From NCBI RefSeq assembly GCF_029504395.1, contig NZ_JAQFIF010000003.1, forward strand, positions 489,401 to 553,400: a stretch of 64,000 nucleotides of DNA, given 5' to 3'. Below, piece by piece: positions 37,244 to 46,046 of the stretch. The notes beneath the pieces are model-generated. The model had not been told where the DNA came from. It saw only the letters and a list, made by a program, of their open reading frames with translations, and searched no databases. Within the stretch, counting starts at the first letter, position 1. Each line of letters opens with the position of its first letter. A program made the translations under genes and the position numbers. This DNA comes from Arthrobacter sp. ES3-54 (lineage in GTDB: Bacteria; Actinomycetota; Actinomycetes; Actinomycetales; Micrococcaceae).

Positions 37244-38484
37244 TGTTCCTCCGCAGTTGGCACTTGGGCGGCCACGATGGTTCCTTCGCCGGGGGTGCTT
37301 TCCACCGAGAATACGCCGCCCAGCCGTTCCACCCGCTGGCGCATGGCCCGGAGCCCGTAGCCTCCGGCGTCCGACGGCGGCGCCAGCGACTGCGGGTCGA
37401 AGCCGGCGCCGTCGTCGTACACATCCAGGGTGACGGCGCCGGGCAGGAAGCCCAGCGTCACCGTGGCGCTGGCGGCCGCTGCGTGGAGCTTGGTGTTGGC
37501 CGCAGCGCTCTGGACCACGCGGAGCAGTGCGTGCCGGACATCCGCGGGGACAGAGCGCGGCTCGCCCGTGACCAGCAGGCGCACGCCCGGGACATACTGG
37601 GACGCCGCCTGAAGCAGGGCATCCGGCAGCGGTGCCGTGTCCAGTCCGGGGGAGGCGAGCTCGTGGACCAGGCTGTGGGTGTCCGCCAGGTTCCGGCGCA
37701 GCATTCCGCTGGCGTTCAGGACGTCCTCGCGCGCTGCCGGGCTGGGCCATGACCTGTTCGCGGCTTCCAACAGGAGGAGGCTGCTTGCCAGGCCCTGCGT
37801 CACGGTGTCGTGGATTTCTCGCGACACCCGCTCGCGCTCCTCGACCGTGCCTGCCCTGCGCTCGCTGGCCGCCAGCCGGCCCTGGGCCAGCGACACCTCG
37901 GCATGCAGCCGGCGCTGCTCGGCGGCGTCCTGCTCGATGCGGTCGTAGATCAGCGTCAGCATGACGCCGACGGCCAGTGGCCCCAGGAGCATGGCAATAT
38001 CGCTGCCGCCGCTGAGCCGGAACAGCCCGACGGCGGTGGCCGCTGCCGTCGCGCCACCCGCCAGGTACGCCACGCGGCCGCTGAAGGCGGTCCGGCACAG
38101 GAAAAACAGCGCGAACGAGCACCACGCGAAGCTTGGCGCAGCGATCACCAGCACCGCCCAAAGCGCCACCAGGGCAAACATCCACACCGCCCACGGCCGG
38201 CGCCGCTGCGAGAGCACGGCGATCACGGCATACAGCGAACACACCCCCGCGGCCAGGGCCAGCACCCACAGGTTGTCCGCGGGGCTGTGCCGCATCACGT
38301 AGCGGACTGCCGACGCCACCAGCAGGACGGCAAAACCAAGATGGACGACGGCGTCGATCCGGCCAAGGGTGCCGCTTCCGGCAGCGGCGTTGTGCGGGAC
38401 AGGCGCGGGGACTGGCGGCGTGGGAAGGGCTGGTGGAGAGGAGGGCATGGGGTCCGGTTCCGCTGGAGGAGTGCTACCCACCAT
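37240..38484 (-). CDS. NarL-type sensor histidine kinase
   Basis: A 414-residue membrane kinase. A Pro-rich N-terminal tail (1-35) precedes five or six hydrophobic helices (about 45-185). HisKA_3 follows with the phospho-His in ERERVSREIHDTVTQGLASSLLLLEAAN (about 235). The HATPase domain contains LDVYDDGAGFDP and GGYGLRAMRQRVERLGGVFSVESTPGEGT. There is no large sensor domain, so the signal is probably sensed within the membrane. ATG 38484 or an in-frame ATG 12 codons later could be used. It pairs with the overlapping response regulator. Confidence 0.9.
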   Translation of the reverse strand: MVGSTPPAEPDPMPSSPPALPTPPVPAPVPHNAAAGSGTLGRIDAVVHLGFAVLLVASAVRYVMRHSPADNLWVLALAAGVCSLYAVIAVLSQRRRPWAVWMFALVALWAVLVIAAPSFAWCSFALFFLCRTAFSGRVAYLAGGATAAATAVGLFRLSGGSDIAMLLGPLAVGVMLTLIYDRIEQDAAEQRRLHAEVSLAQGRLAASERRAGTVEERERVSREIHDTVTQGLASSLLLLEAANRSWPSPAAREDVLNASGMLRRNLADTHSLVHELASPGLDTAPLPDALLQAASQYVPGVRLLVTGEPRSVPADVRHALLRVVQSAAANTKLHAAAASATVTLGFLPGAVTLDVYDDGAGFDPQSLAPPSDAGGYGLRAMRQRVERLGGVFSVESTPGEGTIVAAQVPTAEEQ

Positions 38485-38659
38485 GCTATGACCCGCGCCG
38501 TTACTGGTCTCTCAGCCATTTGGCTGATACGCCCAGCCCGATGGGGGAGGCTTCGGCAGACTAACGCCCGATGCCCTGCCAGGTCCTGAGCGGAAGCATG
38601 GAGTCAAGGCCCGGGGGCACTAGCCGGGCGGTCCCAGAACCTGATTCCAAGGAGTACTC

Positions 38660-39262
38660 GTGAACATGTCCAAGAAAATCGCCGCTTCCGCTTTCGGTGG
38701 AGCGCTGCTCCTGACGGGCGGGCTGACGGCTGCGGCGAATGCCGGCACGTCGGCCGGCACGTCAGCGGTTTCTCCAGCGGCGGCGGACGTTCCCGCCGTC
38801 GCTGTTCCCGTTGTGGACGTCCAGCCGGTGCCCGAAACCGTGGTTGCCCAGAACTGGATCAGCGCCGGCGCTTCCGCGGACGCGGTCAAGGCCGCCCTAG
38901 CCAAGTGCCAGGCGGATAAGCTGCCGTTCGTCACGGTGGCCTTGGTGGACAGGTTCGGGACCGTGCAGGCCTTGCTCCGCGGCGACAATGCTGCAGAGCA
39001 CACGATTGAAGCGGCGCGGCAGAAGGCCTATACGGCTGCCGCCTTCGGCACGCCCACCAGCGAACTTGCCAAGCGCATCAACGGCAACGGACCCAGCATC
39101 GCTGACCTCCCCGGCACGCTGTTCCTGGCCGGCGGAGTCCCGCTCAAGGTCAACGGGGTCTCCGTGGCCGGGATCGGCGTGGGCGGCGCCCCGGACGGCA
39201 TGCTGGACGAAGCGTGCGCAAGTGCCGGCGCCGGGGCCATCGGTGCCGGGACCTCGAAGTAG
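38660..39262 (+). CDS. Secreted GlcG/HbpS-family heme-binding-like protein
   Basis: A 200-residue protein. GTG 38660 is preceded by AAGGAG; an ATG two codons later is the alternative. The signal peptide (KKIAASAFGGALLLTGGLTAAANA) is followed by an Ala/Pro/Val-rich linker to about 70. The GlcG/HbpS domain then reads ADAVKAALAKCQADKLPFVTVALVDRFGTVQALLRGDNA, TIEAARQKAYTAAAFGTPT, LAGGVPLKVNGVSVAGIGVGGAPDGMLDEACASAG. HbpS of Streptomyces is an extracellular heme-binding redox sensor protein. Heme binding here is only inferred. Confidence 0.82.
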   Translation: MNMSKKIAASAFGGALLLTGGLTAAANAGTSAGTSAVSPAAADVPAVAVPVVDVQPVPETVVAQNWISAGASADAVKAALAKCQADKLPFVTVALVDRFGTVQALLRGDNAAEHTIEAARQKAYTAAAFGTPTSELAKRINGNGPSIADLPGTLFLAGGVPLKVNGVSVAGIGVGGAPDGMLDEACASAGAGAIGAGTSK

Positions 39263-39272
39263 GCTCTGGTCC

Positions 39273-39983
39273 ATGAAGTGGCGCAACCATGGCGGCGGTC
39301 GGCAGGGATCCATGGCATTCCTCGCCACAGCATTCCTGGCTGCCTGCTTGGCCGCCTGCCTGGCTGTCTGCCAGCCGGCCGGGGATCCCGGCCCGCTGGA
39401 GACACCGCCGTCGTCCGGTCCGCCAACGGCGGCGGCAACGCAGGCTGCCAGTACCCGTCCCGCCTTGTCCCCTGAGGAGCAGTTGGACCTGGACCAGAGA
39501 CTGATCCGGGCCGCGAAAGCCAACAATGCCGGCGCTGTGGCGGAGCTCATCCGGGCCGGGGGCAGCATCAACGCGAAGGACGCCCTCCAGGACTCGGCGT
39601 TCCTCTATGCAGGGGCAGAGGGGTTCAACGAGGTGCTCCAGCTGACCTTGGCCGCCGGTGCGGACGTGCGGAGCACCAACCGCTTCGGCGGAACGGCGCT
39701 GATTCCCGCCAGCGAACACGGGCACGTGGATACCGTGAAGATCCTGATCGCTGCGGGCGTGCCTGTGAACCACGTCAACAAGCTCGGCTGGACCGCGCTG
39801 CAGGAGGCCATCCTGCTCAACAACGGGGGTCCCGGGCAGCAGGAGGTGGTGCGCCAGCTCCTCGATGCCGGCGCGGACCCCAGCATCCGCGACCCCCGGG
39901 GACGCGCAGCCTTGGAGAACGCGGAACGGCTGGGCTTCGGCGCCATCGCGAAGCTGATCCGGGAGCGGGACCAGCCGCGGTGA
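39273..39983 (+). CDS. Ankyrin-repeat lipoprotein or secreted protein
   Basis: A 236-residue protein. The ATG at 39273 is 11 nt after the HbpS-like stop. The N-terminus is a signal peptide with three overlapping lipobox-like stretches (LAACLAACLAVC). After a Pro/Ala linker come about four ankyrin repeats (DQRLIRAAKANNAGAVAELIRAGGSINAKDALQDSAFLYAGAEGF, TNRFGGTALIPASEHGHVDTVKILIAAGVPVNHVNKLGWTALQEA and so on). Such exported ankyrin proteins often accompany secreted enzymes in proteobacteria and actinobacteria. It may act with the HbpS-like protein as a two-gene operon. Confidence 0.85.
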   Translation: MKWRNHGGGRQGSMAFLATAFLAACLAACLAVCQPAGDPGPLETPPSSGPPTAAATQAASTRPALSPEEQLDLDQRLIRAAKANNAGAVAELIRAGGSINAKDALQDSAFLYAGAEGFNEVLQLTLAAGADVRSTNRFGGTALIPASEHGHVDTVKILIAAGVPVNHVNKLGWTALQEAILLNNGGPGQQEVVRQLLDAGADPSIRDPRGRAALENAERLGFGAIAKLIRERDQPR

Positions 39984-40094
39984 CGGTGCGGAAATTCCCC
40001 ACCTATGCCGCCGGTGGCCGGGCGGTGGCCTGGAACACGCCGGTCAAGGCGGTCAAAGGTGGGGAGGTTCGGCGGCCCTTGGTGTCCGCCGCGG

Positions 40095-41291
40095 CTAGAC
40101 GGCTTCGAGCACGCTGACGTAGTTCGCGATGCCCACACCGCCCATGTTCTGCACCGCGGCCCGGCGCGGGTTGGCCAGCTGCATGGCTCCGGCGGTGCCG
40201 GTGAGCTGCATGGCGGCGATGACGTGCTGGGACACGCCGGTGGCGCCCACGGGGTGGCCCTTGGCCTTGAGACCGCCGGAGACGTTGACCGGCAGCTTGC
40301 CGTCCTTGAAGACCCAGCCTTCCTCCAGCGCCCGGGCACCCTGGCCGCGTTCGGTCAGTCCCATGGCCTCGTACATCAGCAGTTCGGCGATGGTGAAGCA
40401 GTCGTGGACTTCGGCGAAATCGAGGTCCTCCAGCCCGACGCCGGCCATCGCCAGGGCGCGGTGCCAGGAAGCCCGCGTGGCGGCGAATTCGGTCGGGTCC
40501 CGGCGCTCGGCCGGGAAGAAGTCATTCGCCTGGCCGAATCCGGCGAGCCGTACCGGGGCTGTGGCACCCCCGGTGGGCGCAACGCTGAGGACGACGGCGG
40601 CGGCGCCGTCGGACACGGGGGAGCAGTCGGTGCGGCGCAGCGGATCCGCCACCATCGGGTTCTTGTCCGAGACGGTGCGGCAGAAGTCCTCGCCGAGGTC
40701 CTTGCGGAGCTGGGCGTAGGGGTTGTCGACGCCGTTGCGGTGGTTCTTCGCCGCGATGGTGCCCAGGACGTCGCCGAGCTTTCCGTTGCTGTCCCCGTAG
40801 CGCTTCCCGTAGTGCTTCGCGACCTCGGCAAAGAGCCCGGTGAACCCTGTGGTGGAGGCCTTGCCGGCCATGTCGTAGTCTGCGCCGAGCAGGGCCGCGC
40901 CCACGACGTCGGCCCCGGCGTGCGTCATCTTCTCGGCGCCGATTACCAGGACGGTCCTCGCGGTGCCGGCCAGCAGGGATTTGGTGCCCTGCTGGAACGC
41001 GGCCGAGCCGGAGGCGCACGCGTTCTCGACCCGGGTGGACGGCACGTTGGCCAGCTGGTCCGAGACCTGCAGCGCCAGGGAGGACGGGAAGGCCAGCGGC
41101 ATCATCCCGGAGTTGAACTGGCCGAGGTAGATTTCATCGATCTGGCCGGCCTCGATCCCGGCGTTACCGATCGCCTCGGTGGCGACTTGCACGATTAGGG
41201 ATTCCAGGGTCTCGTCCGCCAGCTTGCCGAAGCGGCTGTGGCCCCAGCCGGTGAGCAGGACGTCCTTGCCGAACTGTTCCTTCAGGCTCAT
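40095..41291 (-). CDS. Thiolase, SCP2/non-classical acetyl-CoA acyltransferase type
   Basis: A 398-residue thiolase-fold enzyme. The acyl-accepting Cys is in [18 protein letters not shown] (about 93). The C-terminal half has [21 protein letters not shown] and [21 protein letters not shown]. The HDCF block replaces the classical GGG-His arrangement, and there is no C-terminal CxG cysteine motif. These features mark the SCP2-type thiolases rather than ordinary PcaF or PhbA. It overlaps the CoA-transferase B gene by 4 nt and probably cleaves the 3-ketoacyl-CoA formed by that enzyme. The exact chain is unknown. Confidence 0.85.
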   Translation of the reverse strand: MSLKEQFGKDVLLTGWGHSRFGKLADETLESLIVQVATEAIGNAGIEAGQIDEIYLGQFNSGMMPLAFPSSLALQVSDQLANVPSTRVENACASGSAAFQQGTKSLLAGTARTVLVIGAEKMTHAGADVVGAALLGADYDMAGKASTTGFTGLFAEVAKHYGKRYGDSNGKLGDVLGTIAAKNHRNGVDNPYAQLRKDLGEDFCRTVSDKNPMVADPLRRTDCSPVSDGAAAVVLSVAPTGGATAPVRLAGFGQANDFFPAERRDPTEFAATRASWHRALAMAGVGLEDLDFAEVHDCFTIAELLMYEAMGLTERGQGARALEEGWVFKDGKLPVNVSGGLKAKGHPVGATGVSQHVIAAMQLTGTAGAMQLANPRRAAVQNMGGVGIANYVSVLEAV

Positions 41292-41995
41292 GCTCCCGCC
41301 ACCTCCACGACGGTTGCTTCGATCTGTTCGGTTGCTGCAAGTTCGAGGGCGACGTCGAACTCTGCCTCGGTCTTCTCACGGATCTCCTCCACGGTGATAC
41401 CGGGGGCCAGACGGGTCAGCGTCAGCTGCCGGCCGGCGCCGTGGTCATGCTTGATCAGGTCGAAGACCGCGAGGTCGCTGATGATGCGGTCCACGCAGCT
41501 GAGCCCGGTGAGCGGCAGCGTGCATTCCTTGACGATCTTGGCGGTGCCGTCCTTGGCGTTGTGCTCCGTCAGGACCACGACGCGCGGGGTGCCGGCCACG
41601 AGATCCATGGCGCCGCCCATGCCCTTGACCATCTTGCCGGGGATGGTCCAGTTGGCGAGGTCGCCGGCGCCGGAGACCTGCATGGCGCCGAGGATCGCGA
41701 CCTTGACGTGGCCGCCGCGGATCATGCCGAAGGAGGTCGCGGAGTCGAAGATGCTGCCGCCGGGCAGGACCGTGACGGTCTGCTTGCCGGCGTTGATGAG
41801 GTCGGCGTCTTCCTCGCCCTCGTAGGGGAACGGGCCCATGCCGAGCAGGCCGTTCTCGCTTTGCAGGACAACGCGGACGCCGTCGCGCAGGTTGTTGGCC
41901 ACCAGCGTGGGGATGCCGATGCCAAGGTTGACGTAGTCGCCGTCGTTCAGTTCTTCGGCCGCGATTGCGGCCATTTCATCTCGGGTCCAAGCCAT
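41288..41995 (-). CDS. pcaJ: 3-Oxoacid CoA-transferase subunit B
   Basis: A 235-residue class I CoA-transferase beta subunit. It contains [18 protein letters not shown] and the catalytic-glutamate motif [12 protein letters not shown] (Glu about residue 47). [30 protein letters not shown] and [16 protein letters not shown] follow. It would pair with the 42042-42788 subunit to transfer CoA from succinyl-CoA to 3-oxoadipate or acetoacetate. The symbol follows 3-oxoadipate usage; a ScoB role cannot be excluded. It lies between subunit A and the thiolase in one operon. Confidence 0.88.
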   Translation of the reverse strand: MAWTRDEMAAIAAEELNDGDYVNLGIGIPTLVANNLRDGVRVVLQSENGLLGMGPFPYEGEEDADLINAGKQTVTVLPGGSIFDSATSFGMIRGGHVKVAILGAMQVSGAGDLANWTIPGKMVKGMGGAMDLVAGTPRVVVLTEHNAKDGTAKIVKECTLPLTGLSCVDRIISDLAVFDLIKHDHGAGRQLTLTRLAPGITVEEIREKTEAEFDVALELAATEQIEATVVEVAGA

Positions 41996-42041
41996 GGTGA
42001 TTCTCCTGAAAACGTGTGGGTGGGGCGGCGCTCAGGCCGGA

Positions 42042-42788
42042 TTAGACAGTGACGGCGGATGCGGCGTGGGCCGCTGCTGCTTCCACTTCTGGGCGCGGGC
42101 GGACGGTGCGCTGTTCGATGTCCTTGACACGGCCGCTGGCCTGGACCAGGCGCTGGACGAACACGCCGGGGGTGATGATGTGGTTCGGGTCCAGCTGGCC
42201 CGGCTCGACGATCACCTCGGCTTCGGCGACCGTCACGGCGCCAGCCGTAGCCACCACCGGATTGAAGTTCTGGGCGGTGTGCCGGTAGATCAGATTGCCG
42301 TCGGTGTCGGCGGTGTGAGCGTGGACCAGTGCGACGTCGGCCTTGATGGCGCGTTCCTGTACGTACGTTTCGCCGTCGAACTCCGCCAGCGGCTTGCCTT
42401 CGGCGACGAGGGTGCCCACTCCGGTCTTCGTGTAGAAGGCCGGGATGCCGGCGCCGCCGGCGCGCAGCCGCTCGGCAAGGGTGCCCTGCGGGGTGAACTC
42501 CACCTCGAGCTGGCCGGCGAGGTACTGCTCGGCGAAGAGCTTGTTTTCCCCGACGTAGGAGGCGATGACCTTGCGGACCTGGCCGCCTTCGATCAGTATG
42601 CCGAGGCCTTTGCCGTCCACGCCCATGTTGTTGGAGACCACCGTCAGGTCCTTCACCCCGGAGTCCCGCACCGCCTCGATCAGGTCGGCGGGGATCCCGC
42701 TGAGGCCGAAACCGCCGACGGCGAGCGTCATGCCGTCCCGCAATACATCCTGCAGGGCGGCCGCTGCCCCGGATTTCACCTTTGACAT
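42042..42788 (-). CDS. pcaI: 3-Oxoacid CoA-transferase subunit A
   Basis: A 248-residue class I CoA-transferase alpha subunit. The N-terminus shows DGMTLAVGGFGLSGIPADLIEAVRDSGVKDLTVVSNNMGVDGKGLGILIEGGQVRKVIASYVGENK, with glycine loops for CoA binding, then GAGIPAFYTKTGVGT. The ending VFVQRLVQASG..IEQRTVRPR is typical of PcaI/ScoA. It is the first gene of the pcaI-pcaJ-thiolase operon, divergent from an IclR regulator. The rest of the protocatechuate pathway is not in the window, so the physiological oxoacid is inferred. Confidence 0.88.
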   Translation of the reverse strand: MSKVKSGAAAALQDVLRDGMTLAVGGFGLSGIPADLIEAVRDSGVKDLTVVSNNMGVDGKGLGILIEGGQVRKVIASYVGENKLFAEQYLAGQLEVEFTPQGTLAERLRAGGAGIPAFYTKTGVGTLVAEGKPLAEFDGETYVQERAIKADVALVHAHTADTDGNLIYRHTAQNFNPVVATAGAVTVAEAEVIVEPGQLDPNHIITPGVFVQRLVQASGRVKDIEQRTVRPRPEVEAAAAHAASAVTV

Positions 42789-42849
42789 TGCATCTCCTCA
42801 TTGAGCTATTGAGTCACCGGCGGCCGGGGGCCGATGCCCGCCGCTGTGA

Positions 42850-42862
42850 TCCACTTTGTGGA
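42850..42862. promoter_or_regulatory. Putative IclR operator, pcaI-proximal
   Basis: TCCACTTTGTGGA has perfect 5-bp arms (TCCAC/GTGGA). It lies about 60 bp before the pcaI ATG in the divergent region, and the same palindrome type recurs near iclR. Likely binding site of the IclR protein encoded at 43020. Confidence 0.6.
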
Positions 42863-42969
42863 CTGTTCACCTGAAGAAGGAGCCTATGGTGTGGCGTGGA
42901 GCACTGTCAACGCCGGATTTCCACCAACACTGGTGCATTTTTACAGTGTGGACGGTAGGGTTATGAGTG

Positions 42970-42982
42970 TCCACAATGTGGA
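42970..42982. promoter_or_regulatory. Putative IclR operator, iclR-proximal
   Basis: TCCACAATGTGGA is a perfect palindrome (6-bp arms) 38 bp before the iclR start, centred 120 bp from the first copy. A half-site-like GTGTGGAC occurs near 42947-42954. The position suggests autoregulation. Confidence 0.6.
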
Positions 42983-43019
42983 TATTCATGGTGGATAGAC
43001 ACGAGGAGGCGCGAGGAAA

Positions 43020-43793
43020 ATGATGAACTCCGTCCCAGTGCAGGGCGCCCAGGTGGTGAGCCGGGTGGCGGGCCTGCTCCGGATCGTGGGCCAGAAGCCG
43101 GAAGGCTCCCCGCTGGTGGAGCTGGTGCGCGAATCGGGCCTGACGCGCCCCACGGTGCACCGGTTGCTCAGCTCCCTGGCGGCCGAGGGGTTGCTGGACC
43201 AGGACCCGGGCAGCGGCAACTGGGTCCTGGGCCCGGAGATCCTGCTGTTGGGGTCCGTGGCCTCGGCGCGTTTCCCGCTGGAGGACATCGCGAGGCCGAG
43301 CCTCCGGCGCCTCGCCGAAGAGACTGGCGAGAGCGCGTTCTTCTCCATCCGCCGCGGCAACGAAACGGTGTGCCTGCTCCGGGAGGAGGGCAGCTTCCCG
43401 GTCCGTTCCTTCGTGCTGCATGAGGGCGTGCGGTTTCCGCTCGGCGTGGCCTCCGCCGGCACCGCTATCATGGCGTTCCTGCCGGCAGAGGAGCAGGAGG
43501 AGATGCTCGCAAACTGGGCAGCGCACGCCGGCGCCTTTGCGGTTGGACACACAGAAGCGCGTGTCCGGGAGAACCTCGAAGCGACGCGGCAGGCCGGCTA
43601 TTCGGTCAACCCGGGGCTGGTCCTGGAAGGCAGCTGGGGGATGGGCGCGGCGGTCTTCGACCAGCGGGGCCGCCCCGCCTGGGCACTTTCCCTGACCGGC
43701 ATCGAACCACGCTTCCGGGAAGACCGGCGCCCGCAGCTGGGGAGGCTGCTCATGGATGAGGCCCACCGCATCTCGCTGCTGCTGCAGGGCTAG
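43020..43793 (+). CDS. IclR-family transcriptional regulator
   Basis: A 257-residue regulator. The winged helix (about 10-70) reads QVVSRVAGLLRIVGQKPEGSPLVELVRESGLTRPTVHRLLSSLAAEGLLDQDPGSGNWVLGPEIL. The effector-binding domain follows (RPSLRRLAEETGESAFFSIRRGNETVCLLREEGSFPVRS, PLGVASAGTAIMAFLP). It is divergent from the CoA-transferase/thiolase operon, as PcaR/PcaU-type IclR regulators are from theirs. GAGGCGAGGAAAATGATG allows ATG 43020 or 43023. It probably acts at the two TCCAC-N3-GTGGA palindromes. Confidence 0.9.
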   Translation: MMNSVPVQGAQVVSRVAGLLRIVGQKPEGSPLVELVRESGLTRPTVHRLLSSLAAEGLLDQDPGSGNWVLGPEILLLGSVASARFPLEDIARPSLRRLAEETGESAFFSIRRGNETVCLLREEGSFPVRSFVLHEGVRFPLGVASAGTAIMAFLPAEEQEEMLANWAAHAGAFAVGHTEARVRENLEATRQAGYSVNPGLVLEGSWGMGAAVFDQRGRPAWALSLTGIEPRFREDRRPQLGRLLMDEAHRISLLLQG

Positions 43794-43808
43794 GGTTAAG
43801 GCTGGGGT

Positions 43809-43952
43809 TCAGCGGGGTCCCGGCCCCACCGTGTCGTGGGCCTCAATGAGCTCGCACTGCCCAGCGGCCAGCATCAGCCCCCGGAAAACGTGGAAAAGCT
43901 CGACGGCGGGCGCGGGCTTCCCCGCGACGTACGTCCCGACGTCGTGATTCAC
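43809..43952 (-). CDS. Possible 47-residue protein downstream of nadE
   Basis: GTG 43952 opens a 48-codon frame starting VNHDVGTYVAGKPAPAVELF, containing HVFRGLMLAAGQCELIEAHD and ending GPGPR. Third-position GC is strongly biased, as in real genes of this window. It begins 6 nt after the nadE stop, suggesting coupling. No family is recognised and the Shine-Dalgarno is poor. Confidence 0.4.
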   Translation of the reverse strand: MNHDVGTYVAGKPAPAVELFHVFRGLMLAAGQCELIEAHDTVGPGPR

Positions 43953-43958
43953 GTCGGC

Positions 43959-44813
43959 TCAGAGACCGGCCCGGGGCTCCTCGGGGCCCTGGCCCCTCCA
44001 CCAGCTATCGAAAATCGTCACCGGGACCGTGCGCTTGTGGCGGGTCCGCAGGTACATCGCCTCGATCCGTTCGGCAGCGGCATCCGGTACGTCGCGGCCC
44101 TCGAGGTAGTCATCGATCACGTCGTAGCCCAGGCCTAGTTCGTCCTCGTCGGTGCGGCCGGGCTGGCCGTCGAGGAGGTCTGCTGTGGGCACTTTTTCCC
44201 AGATCCGGGCCGGTGCGCCGAGTTCGGCGAGCAGTGCCCGGTTCTGGCGCTTGTTGAGTCCGAACAGCGGCAGAATGTCCGCGCCGCCGTCGCCGTATTT
44301 GGTGAAGAAGCCCGTGACTGATTCGGCGCCGTGGTCCGTCCCGATCACCAGGTAGTTGTGCTCGCCGGCCAGGGCGTACTGCGCGATCATGCGCGTGCGG
44401 GCCTTGGTGTTGCCCTTGTGGAAGTCGGAGATCCCGTTGCCTACGGTCTTTTCGAATTCGTCCTCGAAGCCGTCCACTGCCGCCGAGATGTTGAACGTCC
44501 ACTCGGTCTTCGCCTGGATGAAGTCCAGGGCTGCCTGGGCGTCGTCCTCGTCGTGCTGCACGCCGTAGGGAAGGCGGACCGCCACGAAATTGGCGTCCGT
44601 GCCTTCGGCCGTGAGCTCCTCGACGGCAAGCTGGGCCAGCCGCCCGGCCAGGGAGGAGTCAAGGCCTCCGGAGATGCCCAGGACGAAGCCCTTGGTGTGC
44701 GTTGCCTTGAGGTATTCCTTCAGGAACGTGACGCGTTTGCGCACCTCCCCGGCGGGGTCGATCCGGGGCTGGACGCCCATTTCTTCAATGATCGAGGCCT
44801 GGAGTTCGCGCAT
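43959..44813 (-). CDS. nadE: NAD+ synthetase, ammonia-dependent
   Basis: A 284-residue enzyme of the N-type ATP pyrophosphatase family that amidates nicotinate adenine dinucleotide to NAD+. The P-loop is [22 protein letters not shown] (about 43-64). Further motifs are [73 protein letters not shown] and [25 protein letters not shown]. There is no glutaminase domain, so it is the short NH3-dependent form (as in E. coli, 275 residues). A TTG-started version nine codons longer is open, but ATG 44813 fits the family length. Confidence 0.95.
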   Translation of the reverse strand: MRELQASIIEEMGVQPRIDPAGEVRKRVTFLKEYLKATHTKGFVLGISGGLDSSLAGRLAQLAVEELTAEGTDANFVAVRLPYGVQHDEDDAQAALDFIQAKTEWTFNISAAVDGFEDEFEKTVGNGISDFHKGNTKARTRMIAQYALAGEHNYLVIGTDHGAESVTGFFTKYGDGGADILPLFGLNKRQNRALLAELGAPARIWEKVPTADLLDGQPGRTDEDELGLGYDVIDDYLEGRDVPDAAAERIEAMYLRTRHKRTVPVTIFDSWWRGQGPEEPRAGL

Positions 44814-44865
44814 GTGATCCAGCCTAGTCAGCAGTGTCAACCATCCTCAACTGTGTCCGTCAGCT

Positions 44866-44941
44866 TGGCGCTGCGCAAAACCGTTGGCGCCGCGCACTAC
44901 CACTGGCGTTGCGGACAACCACTGGCGCTGCGCAAAATACC
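44866..44941. repeat. Four 19-bp tandem repeats with TGGCGCTGCGC core
   Basis: Four head-to-tail 19-bp units (44866, 44885, 44904, 44923), each starting TGGCG and varying around TGGCGCTGCGCAAAACCGT. They lie in the 207-bp space between the nadE start and the lacI stop. The fourth unit is also the left arm of the inverted repeat that follows. Confidence 0.85.
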
Positions 44942-44986
44942 CCGCGCTGCGCGGATACCCCTAGCGCAAGGTATTTTGCGCAGCGC
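44925..44986. repeat. 17-bp perfect inverted repeat with palindromic loop
   Basis: GCGCTGCGCAAAATACC (44925-44941) pairs exactly with GGTATTTTGCGCAGCGC (44970-44986). The 28-nt loop contains CCGCGCTGCGCGG, itself able to pair. A further TTGCGCAGCGCAA palindrome follows at 44995-45007. It may act as terminator for the lacI gene that ends at 45021 or as an extragenic palindromic element. Confidence 0.8.
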
Positions 44987-45020
44987 TCGGCGGGTTGCGC
45001 AGCGCAAACCACGCCCGCCA

Positions 45021-46046
45021 TCACGATCCCTGCCGGGCCGGTCCGGTGGAGCCGCGGACCGTGAGGTGGGTGGGCATCACGGACCGGCTTCGGCCGCCGC
45101 CGCCGGCGAGCGGGTTCAGCTGGGCCAGCAGCATGGAGACCGCCACGCGGCCGGCCTGTTCGATCGGGGAGGCCATCGTGGTCAAGGGCGGGTTGCAGAA
45201 GTCGGCGCCGAAGATGTCGTCGCAGCCCACAATGCTCATGTCGTCCGGGACGCGGATGCCGCGTTCGCGAAGGCGCTGGAGCATGCCGATGGCGATAAGG
45301 TCGTTGAACGCGATGCAGGCGGTGACTCCACTATGTACGGCGGCGTCCGCGGCGGCCGCGCCGGACTGCGTCTTGGGGGCGAAGGGGCCCAGCCGGCGCA
45401 CTTCCACGCCGCGCTCCTCGGCTGCCGCGGACAATGCAGTCCACCGCCGTTCGCTGGACTGCGACGTCGGCGGGCCGGCCACGTAGGCCACGCGCGTGTG
45501 TCCCAGCGAGATCAGGTGGTCCAGCGCCTGGCTGGTGGCGGACGGTGTGTCGATCAGGACCGCCGGAACGCCTGGCACGTCACGGTTAATGGTGACCAAG
45601 GGCATCTTCGCCGCCGCGTCCAGCAGGCTTTCGTCGCTGAGCCGGGATGCGGCAACGATGATGCCGTCGGCGCTCTTGCGCAACTGCTCCACGGTGCTGG
45701 CCTCCACCTCGTCGGATTCTTCCGTGTCCACGAGCAGCTGGGTGTACCCGGCCGCCTTGAGCTGCAGCTGGGTGCCCCTGATGAGGTCGAAGTAGAACGG
45801 GTTGGTGATATCCGGAACCAGGACTCCCACGGCGCCCGTGCGGCCGGAACTCAGGGCCTTCGCCTGGCTGTTGGGGGTGTAGTGCAGCTGGACCGCGGCC
45901 GCCTCGATCCGCTGCCGCGTCCTGATGTTGACTCGGTCCGGCGTGGAGAGCGCCCGGGAAACGGTGGAGGCTGCCACGCCGCAGAGCGCGGCGATGTCGT
46001 GGATGGTGGCAGGGCGGTCCACTGCTGCTGGTTGCGTCGTCGCCAC
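45021..46046 (-). CDS. LacI-family regulator A of the glycoside/uronate region
   Basis: A 341-residue repressor. GTG 46046 is preceded by AGAGGAG; the open frame continues upstream but only this start gives a normal N-terminus. The HTH is [64 protein letters not shown] (about 13-75). The core includes [18 protein letters not shown] and [17 protein letters not shown]. It is clearly paralogous to the LacI at 55983, sharing the GADF-PPLTT end motif. It is divergent from the isomerase operon, with operator 46158-46173 between them. Confidence 0.9.
   Translation of the reverse strand: MATTQPAAVDRPATIHDIAALCGVAASTVSRALSTPDRVNIRTRQRIEAAAVQLHYTPNSQAKALSSGRTGAVGVLVPDITNPFYFDLIRGTQLQLKAAGYTQLLVDTEESDEVEASTVEQLRKSADGIIVAASRLSDESLLDAAAKMPLVTINRDVPGVPAVLIDTPSATSQALDHLISLGHTRVAYVAGPPTSQSSERRWTALSAAAEERGVEVRRLGPFAPKTQSGAAAADAAVHSGVTACIAFNDLIAIGMLQRLRERGIRVPDDMSIVGCDDIFGADFCNPPLTTMASPIEQAGRVAVSMLLAQLNPLAGGGGRSRSVMPTHLTVRGSTGPARQGS

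Noticed and set aside
36617..38269. A 550-codon frame that would fuse the LuxR regulator to upstream sequence
   Set aside because: The upstream part is the kinase gene read out of frame; a GTG with a strong ribosome site at 37243 starts a normal-length regulator.
44814..44840. TTG start for nadE nine codons upstream
   Set aside because: TTGACACTG there looks at least as much like a -35 element, and the ATG at 44813 matches the usual N-terminus of the family.
44866..44941. CRISPR-like array
   Set aside because: The 19-bp units are directly adjacent without spacers and no cas genes are present.
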